A stretch of 64,000 nt of DNA, taken from contig NZ_CP149130.1 in the NCBI RefSeq assembly GCF_037811135.1, forward strand, positions 2,662,501-2,726,500. The letters run 5' to 3'. The position numbers and the translations under genes are program-made. The notes beneath the pieces are model-generated. The model ran no database searches, was not told the origin of the DNA, and worked only from the letters and a program-made list of their open reading frames with translations. Shown piece by piece: positions 56,307-64,000 of the stretch; the first letter of the stretch is position 1, and each line of letters starts with the position of its first letter. Origin of the DNA: Aeromonas rivipollensis. Lineage in GTDB: Bacteria > Pseudomonadota > Gammaproteobacteria > Enterobacterales > Aeromonadaceae.

Positions 56307-57163
56307 TAAAGTTAAAACTTCCTAATTACACTTACATTCAAAGCATCAATGTATGCCAAGAGGGTATTACAGGCAATCACGAACTCCTTAATAACGTCAT
56401 AAATCATAAGACTCAACTAAGTGAAGGTGAGGTAATTTATACTGCATCAGCATCCACTGGCGAACTATATAATATCAACCCGCTCCTCCATAATAAAGAG
56501 GATGATCCTGCAGTTATTGGTAATCTCACAAAATCAGATCTACTCTCACTTTACAACAATTACTTTTCAAAACAGAATAAACCTGCAAGATCTATTTATG
56601 ATTCAATAATGATAGCCGCAGATGAAAGATGCCCCTACTGTGGTGGCATCGGGCGGCCTAGAAATCTTGACCATTACTTACCTAAAGCTTTTTACCCACA
56701 ATTTTCTGTCTTACCTATAAATTTAATACCATCATGTCGAGACTGCAATATGGATGGGAAGGGCTCTGATTATTTCAAGGTAAAGGATGAGCAAGTCCTT
56801 CAGCCATATCTAGATAGCAAAGCTTTCTTTGAAAATCAGTGGATTTTTGCTAAATACATTAAAAGCAATGATAATAATGAACCAGGCATGATGGATTTTT
56901 TTACAAACCCACCTAATGAATGGACTGAGGAAAATAAAAACCGGGTCAATAATCATTTCAAGCAATTTGACCTTAGGTTAAGATATTCAAAAGAGGCAGC
57001 ACCTCGTCTTATCACATATTTGTCTCAGATAAAAAAACTGACAGAGGTTGGCCTGAGCCTTATTATGGCTAAAGAAACCATACTCGAACCAGTGATCAAA
57101 TCTGCACCATTTGTTAATCATTGGGAAAGAGTTATGTGTCTAGCACTAATAAATGAATTATGA
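56303..57163 (+). CDS. HNH endonuclease, PtuB-like, of a probable Septu anti-phage system
   Basis: The 286-residue protein has an HNH nuclease core: a zinc-binding CPYCGG, the catalytic stretch LDHYLPK, INLIPSCRDCN with the second cysteine pair, and the basic KG that follows. It is encoded directly after the ATPase with a four-base ATGA overlap. The combination of ATPase and HNH nuclease is typical of Septu, where the nuclease cleaves DNA in infected cells. The N-terminal 110 and the C-terminal 110 residues show no motif that I recognise. Composition is AT-rich, like its partner. Confidence 0.7.
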   Translation: MIKLKLPNYTYIQSINVCQEGITGNHELLNNVINHKTQLSEGEVIYTASASTGELYNINPLLHNKEDDPAVIGNLTKSDLLSLYNNYFSKQNKPARSIYDSIMIAADERCPYCGGIGRPRNLDHYLPKAFYPQFSVLPINLIPSCRDCNMDGKGSDYFKVKDEQVLQPYLDSKAFFENQWIFAKYIKSNDNNEPGMMDFFTNPPNEWTEENKNRVNNHFKQFDLRLRYSKEAAPRLITYLSQIKKLTEVGLSLIMAKETILEPVIKSAPFVNHWERVMCLALINEL

Positions 57164-57197
57164 ATCACTGGCTTTGATTTTTTAGTCTTAGTAATCG

Positions 57198-57277
57198 TAT
57201 GGTGCAATAAGCGCAGCGCATTGCCCCTCTTGCATTTTTAACTAGCGGTGCAATTCACTTCGTTCATTGCACCATAC
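57198..57277. repeat. Twin palindromic repeat downstream of the HNH gene
   Basis: Two 27-bp palindromes share arms GGTGCAAT and ATTGCACC: 57201-57227 (one arm mismatch) and 57247-57273 (perfect). Together their outer sequences GTATGGTGCAAT and ATTGCACCATAC form a perfect 12-bp inverted repeat. It looks like a dispersed extragenic palindrome of gammaproteobacteria and marks the right side of the acquired pair. Confidence 0.7.
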
Positions 57278-57719
57278 TTGCTGTCTCTTGATAAATAAAG
57301 ACTCCATTGCAGCCTTACCCCCTTCTCTTTTACTGCCAGAGCCACTCTTTATTGGTCAGCATTTTATCGTTTATTTCTTGGCCAGCTTGATGCAAAACGC
57401 TGGTAAAAATGGATAGCCAGCTAAAACAATCACTTGCCAGGGCCTGGACGGGGTATTTCAATCAGCGGCCAATTAATAATTTCGTTAGTCACCCCTTTTT
57501 GATTATTTATACCTGAGCATACTCCCACAGACTCTGTGTCATCATACGCCAAATCGCAGATAAACAGACTGTGTCCCATGATGAGCCTCTTTATATCCAG
57601 TTAGCTCCCTTTCCCATTGCAATCCTTGAATACCCTCCCGAATAACGATCCCGGTTTTCCGATCGCTCGGGACCCCTGTGTTGGCGACTATGCCACCGGT
57701 AATCTGACAAGATAATTTC
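57278..57719 (+). other. Intergenic region upstream of kup
   Basis: No gene is recognised. The first half is still fairly AT-rich and lacks coding features; the last 200 bp should contain the kup promoter. Only CAAGATAAT precedes the kup ATG. I found no riboswitch that I could name. Confidence 0.4.
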
Positions 57720-59588
57720 ATGAACTGTACTAAGAAACCCGCCCTGTCCGGCGTCATGCTGGCGGCGATCGGCGTGGTCTATGGCGATATCGGCACCAGC
57801 CCGCTCTATACCCTGCGCGAGTGCCTCTCCGGCCAGTTCGGTTTCGGGGTGGAGCCCGCCTCCATCCTGGGCTTTCTCTCCCTGATCTTCTGGCTGCTGA
57901 TCCTGGTGGTCTCGGTCAAGTACCTCTCCTTCGTGATGCGGGCAGACAACGCGGGCGAAGGGGGCATACTCACCCTGATGTCGCTCGCGACCCGCAACAC
58001 CCCGGCCAAGTGGACGCCGGTGCTGATCATTCTGGGGCTCGTCGGCGGCAGCTTCTTCTATGGCGAGGTGGTGATCACCCCGGCCATGTCGGTGATGTCG
58101 GCCATCGAGGGCTTGAAGATAGCGGCCCCCTCCCTGGATCCCTATATAGTGCCGCTCTCGGTGCTGGTGCTGACCCTGCTGTTCGCCATCCAGAAACACG
58201 GCACCGCCACCGTGGGCAAGCTGTTTGCCCCCATCATGCTGATCTGGTTCCTGACCCTGGCGGTGCTGGGCCTGAACAGCATCCTCCAGCACCCCGAGGT
58301 GCTGGGGGCGCTCAACCCCATCTGGGCGCTGCGCTTCTTCATGACCTACCAGAGCGCCTCCTTCTTTGCCCTGGGCGCCGTGGTGCTGGCCATCACGGGG
58401 GTGGAGGCGCTCTATGCGGACATGGGGCATTTTGGCAAGAGCCCCATTCGCCGCGCCTGGTTTATGGTGGTGCTGCCATCGCTAGTGCTCAACTACTTCG
58501 GCCAGGGGGCCCTGCTGCTCGGCAATCCCGAAGCCATCGCCAACCCCTTCTTCCTGCTCGCGCCCAAGTGGGCGTTGCTACCGCTCTTGCTGCTCGCGAC
58601 CCTGGCCACCGTCATCGCCTCCCAGGCGGTGATCTCCGGGGTCTTTTCCCTCACTCGTCAGGCGGTGCGCCTGGGCTATCTCAACCCCATCCGCATCGTG
58701 CACACCTCGGAGCAGGAGTCCGGCCAGATCTATATTCCGGTCATCAACTGGCTGCTCTATCTCTCTGTGGTGATCGTCATCATGAGCTTCGAGCACTCCA
58801 GCAACCTGGCGGCGGCCTATGGCATCGCCGTCACCGGCACCATGGTGCTCACCTCCATCCTCTCCTGCTCGGTGGCCCGCCACAGCTGGCACTGGCGCAA
58901 GCCGCTGGTGGCCACCCTCTTCGCCCTGCTGCTCGCCATCGACGTGCCGCTCTTTGCCGCCAACCTCGCCAAGATCTTCTCCGGCGGCTGGCTGCCGCTC
59001 ACCCTGGGGGCCGTCATGTTCACCCTGATGACCAGCTGGAAGAGCGAGCGCTTCCAGCTTATTCGCCGCCTGAACGAGCACGGCAACTCGCTGGAGCCCA
59101 TGATCGCCTCCCTGGAAAAATCCCCGCCGACCCGGGTGGCGGGCACCGCCGTCTATATGTCGCGGGTGGTCAACGTCATTCCCCATGCGCTCCTGCACAA
59201 CCTCAAGCACAACAAGGTGCTGCACGAGCGGATCATCCTGCTCACCCTGAAGGTGGAGGATGTGCCCTATGTCCATAACGTGCGCCGGGTCTGCATCGAA
59301 CAGCTCTCCCCCACTTTCTGGCGGGTGGTGGCGAGCTACGGCTGGCGCGAGACCCCCAACGTGGAGGAGATCTTCCACCGCTGCAACGCCGAGGGGCTGA
59401 GCTGCCGGATGATGGAGACCTCCTTCTTCATGGCCCACGAGTCCCTCATCATGAAGGAGCGCCCCTGGTACCTCTATCTGCGGGGCAAGCTCTTTATGCT
59501 GCTGCAACGCAACGCCCTGCGGGCGCCGGATCAGTTCGAGATCCCGCCCAACCGGGTGATAGAGCTGGGATCCCAGGTGGATATCTGA
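57720..59588 (+). CDS. kup: Kup-family potassium transporter
   Basis: Kup takes up potassium with protons across the inner membrane. The 622-residue protein has the family start [18 protein letters not shown], about twelve membrane helices in the first 430 residues and a soluble C-terminal domain of about 190 residues (including [10 protein letters not shown] and [11 protein letters not shown]). It is a single gene with GC-rich composition like the chromosome, so the AT-rich island ends before it. A large hairpin follows. Confidence 0.94.
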   Translation: MNCTKKPALSGVMLAAIGVVYGDIGTSPLYTLRECLSGQFGFGVEPASILGFLSLIFWLLILVVSVKYLSFVMRADNAGEGGILTLMSLATRNTPAKWTPVLIILGLVGGSFFYGEVVITPAMSVMSAIEGLKIAAPSLDPYIVPLSVLVLTLLFAIQKHGTATVGKLFAPIMLIWFLTLAVLGLNSILQHPEVLGALNPIWALRFFMTYQSASFFALGAVVLAITGVEALYADMGHFGKSPIRRAWFMVVLPSLVLNYFGQGALLLGNPEAIANPFFLLAPKWALLPLLLLATLATVIASQAVISGVFSLTRQAVRLGYLNPIRIVHTSEQESGQIYIPVINWLLYLSVVIVIMSFEHSSNLAAAYGIAVTGTMVLTSILSCSVARHSWHWRKPLVATLFALLLAIDVPLFAANLAKIFSGGWLPLTLGAVMFTLMTSWKSERFQLIRRLNEHGNSLEPMIASLEKSPPTRVAGTAVYMSRVVNVIPHALLHNLKHNKVLHERIILLTLKVEDVPYVHNVRRVCIEQLSPTFWRVVASYGWRETPNVEEIFHRCNAEGLSCRMMETSFFMAHESLIMKERPWYLYLRGKLFMLLQRNALRAPDQFEIPPNRVIELGSQVDI

Positions 59589-59613
59589 TGGCGGGCGCCG
59601 CGCCCAAGGCCAT

Positions 59614-59653
59614 GACACGCAAGAGGGAGGCAACCGCCTCCCTCTTGCGTGTC
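59614..59653 (+). terminator. 18-bp perfect hairpin after kup
   Basis: The 18-base arms start GACACGCAAG and end CTTGCGTGTC, separated by AACC, with no mismatch. It starts 25 bp after the kup stop. No T-run follows, so it may act as a transcription barrier or an RNA-stabilising structure rather than a classic terminator. Confidence 0.6.
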
Positions 59654-60023
59654 TGGAAGCCTGGGTTTTCCCACGGGTTCTCGAGCCACCAGCGAACGTG
59701 GCGCCCCTCACAGGATCGCAAAGAAGCGTCGCGTCTGGCACTCAAACCGGTGCGAGATCAAGGTAATGGGGGCCACTGACCCGATAAACTTGGCCCCCGC
59801 GGCAGGATGAGAGGCCCTCTTCCCTCCCCTGCCCAGGCTACGCCCCCGCTATCGAGACGCAGCCCGTTGCAACCCTGCGCATTGCATTCCTGTCCTGCCC
59901 CTGTCCGTTGTACCCAATGGCCGGCGCCGTGGTGGCAGGCCTGCAGATGGGAGTTCGATATCACATGACACCCCTCAAGATGATCGCCATCTGGCCCAGC
60001 CTGACCCCCCTCAGGATGGCGCC
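59654..60023 (+). other. Region between the kup hairpin and hypF, with a duplicated start segment
   Basis: No gene is recognised. At its right end two imperfect copies of a 24-25 bp segment lie 36 bp apart: 59966-59990 and 60002-60025, the latter containing the hypF ribosome site and the beginning of its start codon. The hyp operon promoter must be in this region, but I could not identify a sigma-54 or FNR site with confidence. Confidence 0.5.
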
Positions 60024-62429
60024 ATGACGGCACGGACCCAGACTCGCTCCAGACTGCGCCGCAAATTTCATATCGACGGCATAGTGCAGGGGGTCGGCTT
60101 TCGCCCCTTCGTCTATGGGCTGGCGCTGCGCCACGGCCTTGCCGGTTATGTGTTGAACGACGCCAACGGCGTCACTATCGGCGCCGAAGGATCGCCTGAG
60201 CAGCTCGCCAGCTTTGCCCGCCAACTGCGAGAACTGGCGCCGCCACTGAGCCGAATCGATCATTTCAGCGAGCAGGAACTGCCCCTTGCTCATGATCCCG
60301 ACTACAACGGCGCCTTTCATATCAAGGCCAGCCAGCAGCTAAGCGCCGCCACTGTCGCCATCTCGCCGGATCAGGGGATGTGCGAGGCGTGCGCCACGGA
60401 CGTGGCCAACCCCGCGGATCGCCACCATCGCTATCCCTTTACCAACTGCACCCACTGCGGCCCGCGCTACACCATCATCCGCCGCCTCCCCTACGACAGG
60501 CCCCATACCGCCATGGCGGGCTTTGCCATGTGCCCGCGCTGCGCGGCGGCCTATGAAAACCCGCTGGACAGACGCTACCACGCCCAGCCGGTGAGCTGCC
60601 CCGAGTGCGGGCCCCATCTCAGCTGGCGCTCCGGCCGCGGCGATGCGCTGGCCGAGCGGGAGGATGCCCTGCAAATGGCTGCCCGCACCCTGCGAGCGGG
60701 CAAGCTTATCGCGGTCAAGGGGATGGGGGGCTATCACCTGATATGTGATGCCCGCAATGAACAGAGTGTTGTCAGATTACGAATGCTCAAGCGGCGCGAG
60801 CGCAAGCCGCTGGCGGTGATGATGGGCTCCCTTGCCGAGGCCAAACTGCATGTCACCGGCTGCGAGGCAGAGTGGAAGCTGCTCGCCTCTCAGGCCAGAC
60901 CCATTACCCTGCTGCGCAAGCGCACTCACGATGATCGGCTCTCAGAATCACCACAACCAACCGCGCCGCTGGCCGACGGAATAGCCCCCGGCATTCCCTA
61001 CCTCGGGGTCATGCTCCCCTATACCCCGCTCCACCAGCTGCTGCTGGACGCCTGCGCCATGCCGCTGGTGGCGACCAGCGCCAACGGTCGCGGCAGCCCT
61101 ATCCTTATCGAGTGCGAAGAGGTGGTCAGGGAACTCGGCAGCGAGATTGACGGCATTCTGGATCACAACCGCCCCATACTGCACCCCTGCGACGACAGTC
61201 TGGTGCAGTGGGCAGGCGGACGGCGCCAGACGTTGCGCCTCGCCCGGGGCTATGCCCCCTGCACTCCCAGCCTGAAACAGGCGGTCAATTTGCCGCTATT
61301 GGCTGTCGGGGCGCAGCAGAAGAACCAGCTGGCGCTGGCCTTCGGTCGCCAGCGCATCTACAGCCCCTATATCGGCGATCTGCACAGCCTGCCGATGCAG
61401 GATCACTTCGAGCAGACCCTGGCGACCTTTCGCGATCTCTACGATCTCAAACCCAAACTGCTGGTCTCGGATCGCCACCCGGGCTACCTCAGCCACCAGT
61501 GGGCCAAGGACTATTGTCTGGCTCAGGGTGCAACCCATCTCGAGGTGCAGCACCATCACGCCCACCTGCTCGGGGTGATGGCAGAGCACGACATCAGGGG
61601 CCCTGTGCTGGGAGTTGCCTTCGACGGCACCGGCCTTGGGGATGACGGCACCCTCTGGGGCGGCGAGCTGCTGCTGGCCGATGTGAAGGGCTTTGAGCGG
61701 GTTGCCCACCTCACCCCCTTCAAGCTGATCGGCGGCGAGGCGGCGATTCGCGAGCCGGTGCGCCAGCTGCTGGGGCTGCTGTTTGAATCGCATAGCCCTG
61801 AGGAGATCAGCACCCTCGATATTCCGGCGATCAAGCAACTGCCCCTTAAGCGGATCAGCAATCTGCACCAGCTCTGGCAGCTGGGTCGCAACGCCCCCCA
61901 TACCAGCTCCATCGGCCGGCTGTTCGATGCAGTGGCGGCGCTGCTGGGGGTGATCGATACCCCGGATTACGAGGGCGAAGCGGGGCTCCTGCTGGAGGCG
62001 GCCGCCTTGCAGCTGGCCCCCGATGAAGCGCCCTTCCCCCTCGCCTTTGACCTCAGCCAATCAACAGAGGGCCCACTGCAGATCGAGTGGGCCGAGCTGA
62101 TCCATACCCTTGTCAGCGAGCGGCGCCAAGGCACCTCAACCGCCAGTCTGGCAGCCGGTTTTATCCACGCCATCAGCAATCTGGTGGTTGTCCTGGCCGA
62201 GCGCTTCCCCGGCTATCCGGTGGCGCTCGGGGGCGGCGTCTTTCAAAACCGGGTGCTGATGGATCAGCTTGTGCCCGGCCTCGCAGCCGCCGGCCGCCAG
62301 GTATTAACCTCTGAAACCCTGCCGCTCAATGACGGTGGCATCGCCGCCGGTCAGCTCTGGTTTGCCATCCACCATCTTGCCACGCACCAGCCTGCCACAG
62401 CCGGTTGTGCCACCTTGTCGGAGTCCTGA
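60024..62429 (+). CDS. hypF: Carbamoyltransferase HypF, hydrogenase maturation
   Basis: HypF uses carbamoyl phosphate and ATP to make the carbamoyl group that becomes the cyanide ligand of the NiFe-hydrogenase iron. The 801-residue protein has an acylphosphatase domain (IVQGVGFRPFVYGLA), two zinc-finger segments (CEACATDV, CTHCGPRYT, CPECGPH), a YrdC-like domain (AGKLIAVKGMGGYHLICDA) and a C-terminal Kae1-like carbamoyltransferase with VQHHHAHLLGVMAEH and FDGTGLGDDGTLWGGE. AGGATGG precedes the ATG. First gene of the hypFCDE operon. Confidence 0.95.
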   Translation: MTARTQTRSRLRRKFHIDGIVQGVGFRPFVYGLALRHGLAGYVLNDANGVTIGAEGSPEQLASFARQLRELAPPLSRIDHFSEQELPLAHDPDYNGAFHIKASQQLSAATVAISPDQGMCEACATDVANPADRHHRYPFTNCTHCGPRYTIIRRLPYDRPHTAMAGFAMCPRCAAAYENPLDRRYHAQPVSCPECGPHLSWRSGRGDALAEREDALQMAARTLRAGKLIAVKGMGGYHLICDARNEQSVVRLRMLKRRERKPLAVMMGSLAEAKLHVTGCEAEWKLLASQARPITLLRKRTHDDRLSESPQPTAPLADGIAPGIPYLGVMLPYTPLHQLLLDACAMPLVATSANGRGSPILIECEEVVRELGSEIDGILDHNRPILHPCDDSLVQWAGGRRQTLRLARGYAPCTPSLKQAVNLPLLAVGAQQKNQLALAFGRQRIYSPYIGDLHSLPMQDHFEQTLATFRDLYDLKPKLLVSDRHPGYLSHQWAKDYCLAQGATHLEVQHHHAHLLGVMAEHDIRGPVLGVAFDGTGLGDDGTLWGGELLLADVKGFERVAHLTPFKLIGGEAAIREPVRQLLGLLFESHSPEEISTLDIPAIKQLPLKRISNLHQLWQLGRNAPHTSSIGRLFDAVAALLGVIDTPDYEGEAGLLLEAAALQLAPDEAPFPLAFDLSQSTEGPLQIEWAELIHTLVSERRQGTSTASLAAGFIHAISNLVVVLAERFPGYPVALGGGVFQNRVLMDQLVPGLAAAGRQVLTSETLPLNDGGIAAGQLWFAIHHLATHQPATAGCATLSES

Positions 62430-62434
62430 AATCC

Positions 62435-62686
62435 ATGTGTCTATCCATCCCCTCTCAGGTGGTGCAGTTGCACCCCGAAGATAACTGCGTCACCGTCGAC
62501 ACCCTGGGGGTACAACGGCGCGTCAGCTGCATGCTGCTCGAAGAGCCCCTCCAGGTGGGGGACTATGTGCTGCTCCATATCGGCTTTGTGATGAGCAAGA
62601 TTGACGAAGCGGAGGCGCAGGCCAGCCTCGAGAGCTTCCGCCAGATGGTGGCCCTGATGCCCAAGCAAGATGTGTTGCCATGCTGA
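62435..62686 (+). CDS. hypC: Hydrogenase maturation chaperone HypC
   Basis: HypC, with HypD, carries the iron with its CN and CO ligands to the hydrogenase large subunit. The 83-residue protein has the essential N-terminal MCLSIPSQV with Cys2. The ATG at 62435 lies five bases after the hypF stop; a longer in-frame ORF inside hypF is not real. The stop overlaps the hypD start. Confidence 0.94.
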   Translation: MCLSIPSQVVQLHPEDNCVTVDTLGVQRRVSCMLLEEPLQVGDYVLLHIGFVMSKIDEAEAQASLESFRQMVALMPKQDVLPC

Positions 62687-63798
62687 CCTTGAACGACCTG
62701 TTTCAGGGCTTTCGTCAGCCCGACGTCATCCGCGCCCTCGCCGCGCAGATTACTGAACTCGCAAAAGATCTGCACGAGCCGCTACGGGTGATGGAGGTGT
62801 GCGGCGGCCATACCCACACCATCATGAAGTACGGCCTGCCCCAGCTGCTGCCGGCCAGCATCGAGTTCGTCCACGGTCCCGGCTGCCCGGTCTGCATCAT
62901 GCCCAAAGAGCGCATCGATCAGGCCATCGAACTGGCTAGAGAGCCCAACGTCATTCTGGTCACCCTGGGGGACATGATCCGGGTGCCGGGCTCCAAGGGC
63001 ACGCTGGCCCAGCAACGGGCCAAGGGGAGCGATATCCGCCCGGTCTATGACCCCCTCGATGCGCTACGCATCGCCCGTGAGAACCCGGACAAAACCGTGG
63101 TCTTCTTCGCCATCGGTTTCGAGACCTCCACCCCCATGACAGCCGCGCTGCTGGCAGCAGCCGACGCTGCGGGGGTGGAGAACCTGCTGTTTCATATCAA
63201 CCATGTGCTGGTGCCGCCTGCCATCCACGCCGTGATGGCCGACGGGGTTGCCAAGGTGAACGCCTTTATCGGCCCCTCCCACGTCAGCGTCATCACAGGT
63301 GCCGATATCTACCTTCCCATCGTCGATCGCTATCAGGTGCCGGTGGTGGTGAGCGGCTTCGAGCCGGTGGATGTAATGGAGGCGCTGCTGATGATGGTGC
63401 GCCAGAAGGTGGAGGGTCGCTACGCGCTCGAGGTGCAGTACAGCCGCGCCGTCACCGCCAGCGGCAACCGCGCCGCCCAGCGGCTGGTCGACCAATATTT
63501 TGAAACCCGCGAGCACTTTCGCTGGCGAGGCCTCGGGGACATCAACGCCTCCGCCCTGCGCCTGCGCGATGCCTTCGCCAGGCGCGATGCGGAGCGCCAC
63601 TTTCAACTCAGTGAGACCCCCATCGATGACCACAAGGCGTGCCAGTGCGCCGATATCCTGCGCGGCCTGGCCAAGCCGAACCAGTGCAAAGTCTTTGGCC
63701 GGGGCTGCACCCCGACCCAGCCCATGGGCAGCTGCATGGTCAGCTCCGAGGGGGCCTGCAATGCCTACTACCGCTATATGGGGATCCAGCAGCAATGA
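62680..63798 (+). CDS. hypD: Hydrogenase maturation protein HypD
   Basis: HypD is a 4Fe-4S protein that assembles the Fe(CN)2CO group with HypC and HypE. The 372-residue product has EVCGGHTHTIMKYG, GPGCPVCIMP and the C-terminal cluster region ACQCADILRG, FGRGCTPTQPMGSCMVSSEGAC. The ATG at 62680 overlaps the hypC stop by seven bases. Its own stop TGA overlaps the ATG of the 30-codon mini-ORF that follows. Confidence 0.95.
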   Translation: MLTLNDLFQGFRQPDVIRALAAQITELAKDLHEPLRVMEVCGGHTHTIMKYGLPQLLPASIEFVHGPGCPVCIMPKERIDQAIELAREPNVILVTLGDMIRVPGSKGTLAQQRAKGSDIRPVYDPLDALRIARENPDKTVVFFAIGFETSTPMTAALLAAADAAGVENLLFHINHVLVPPAIHAVMADGVAKVNAFIGPSHVSVITGADIYLPIVDRYQVPVVVSGFEPVDVMEALLMMVRQKVEGRYALEVQYSRAVTASGNRAAQRLVDQYFETREHFRWRGLGDINASALRLRDAFARRDAERHFQLSETPIDDHKACQCADILRGLAKPNQCKVFGRGCTPTQPMGSCMVSSEGACNAYYRYMGIQQQ

Positions 63799-63887
63799 GA
63801 GAAATTCAACTTAGCCACGGCGGTCGGGTGATGGGTGGAGATGAACCAGCCTGTTTCGGCAATCTTGTGGAGAACCAGACCCGATGA
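63795..63887 (+). CDS. 30-codon mini-ORF, duplicated start of hypE
   Basis: The frame opens with MREIQLSHGG, the same ten residues as the hypE start at 63884, but then diverges (RVMGGDEPACFGN) and stops. Of the first ten codons, five differ in sequence but all are synonymous. It overlaps hypD and hypE by ATGA at both ends, so it may be translated as a link between them. It appears to be a decayed duplicate, not a functional protein; a role in coupling is possible. Confidence 0.7.
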   Translation: MREIQLSHGGRVMGGDEPACFGNLVENQTR

Positions 63888-64000
63888 GAGAAATTCAGTT
63901 AAGCCATGGGGGCGGCGGCGTGGAGATGAACCAGCTGATCAACCAGCTCTTCTTTCGCCATTTCAGCAACGAGATCCTGCTGCGCGGTGAGGATGCCGCC
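63884..64000 (+). CDS. hypE: Hydrogenase maturation protein HypE, partial
   Basis: The 39 visible codons begin MREIQLSHGGGGVEMNQLIN, the standard HypE start (IQLSHGSGG-type, PurM/AIR synthase-like family). HypE dehydrates the thiocarboxamide made by HypF to a thiocyanate. The gene is cut off by the window edge. The ATG at 63884 overlaps the stop of the mini-ORF. Confidence 0.9.
   Translation, partial: MREIQLSHGGGGVEMNQLINQLFFRHFSNEILLRGEDAA

Noticed and set aside
53763-57719. Integrase or transposase driving the island
   Set aside because: No recombinase gene and no clear flanking direct repeats were found, so mobility is inferred only from composition and broken synteny.

Overview
The window looks like a chromosomal segment of an Aeromonas species, close to A. 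hydrophila. The grounds are high-GC coding sequence with gammaproteobacterial gene orders (serC-aroA, recR-htpG-adk-hemH-gsk) and a complete catechol siderophore locus whose order, amoC-E-B-F-A-G-H, is the one known for amonabactin in Aeromonas. All identifications come from reading the sequence; no database search was run.

Layout. 1-9.1 kb: an acyl-CoA ligase cut by the left edge, YfcL, an ATP-NAD kinase family protein, a TerC-family membrane protein, aroG, the serC-aroA operon and etfBA. 9.2-11.3 kb: the ETF-ubiquinone oxidoreductase gene, divergent from etfBA across a perfect LiuR-type palindrome. Its 3' end is followed by four further near-copies of its last 27 codons in a 100-bp tandem array. 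11.5-13.9 kb: corA, a DUF2919 membrane protein and an orphan secretin-N-like periplasmic protein. 14-38 kb: the amonabactin locus. It holds an MFS exporter, a TonB-dependent receptor (probably FstC), two FecCD permeases, an ATPase, a phosphopantetheinyl transferase (amoD), a periplasmic binding protein and the minus-strand operon amoCEBFAGH. Fur-box-like sites lie in the control regions. AmoC, AmoB and AmoA make 2,3-dihydroxybenzoate and AmoE activates it. AmoF (C-A-T), AmoG (docking-C-A-T-E-C-T) and the free A domain AmoH build the peptide. No thioesterase is visible.

38-53.8 kb: a DUF1439 lipoprotein, an unidentified 665-residue periplasmic protein, glgC divergent from a catalytically degenerate GGDEF-EAL protein (CsrD-like), two small proteins of unknown function, a Cache-domain chemoreceptor, gsk, a MAPEG protein, hemH, adk, htpG (with a clear sigma-32 promoter) and recR. 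The dnaX-ybaB genes that normally precede recR are missing. In their place are about 1 kb without convincing genes and an AT-rich, evidently acquired pair: an AAA ATPase and an HNH nuclease resembling the Septu (PtuAB) anti-phage system. The ATPase frame is broken by one in-frame TAA three bases before an ATG.

57.7-64 kb: kup, then the hydrogenase maturation operon hypF-hypC-hypD-hypE, with hypE cut by the right edge. A diverged duplicate of the hypE start forms a 30-codon mini-ORF between hypD and hypE. The most unusual material is the ETF-QO 3'-end array, the interrupted Septu-like pair, the hypE start duplication and the missing release domain in the siderophore assembly line.
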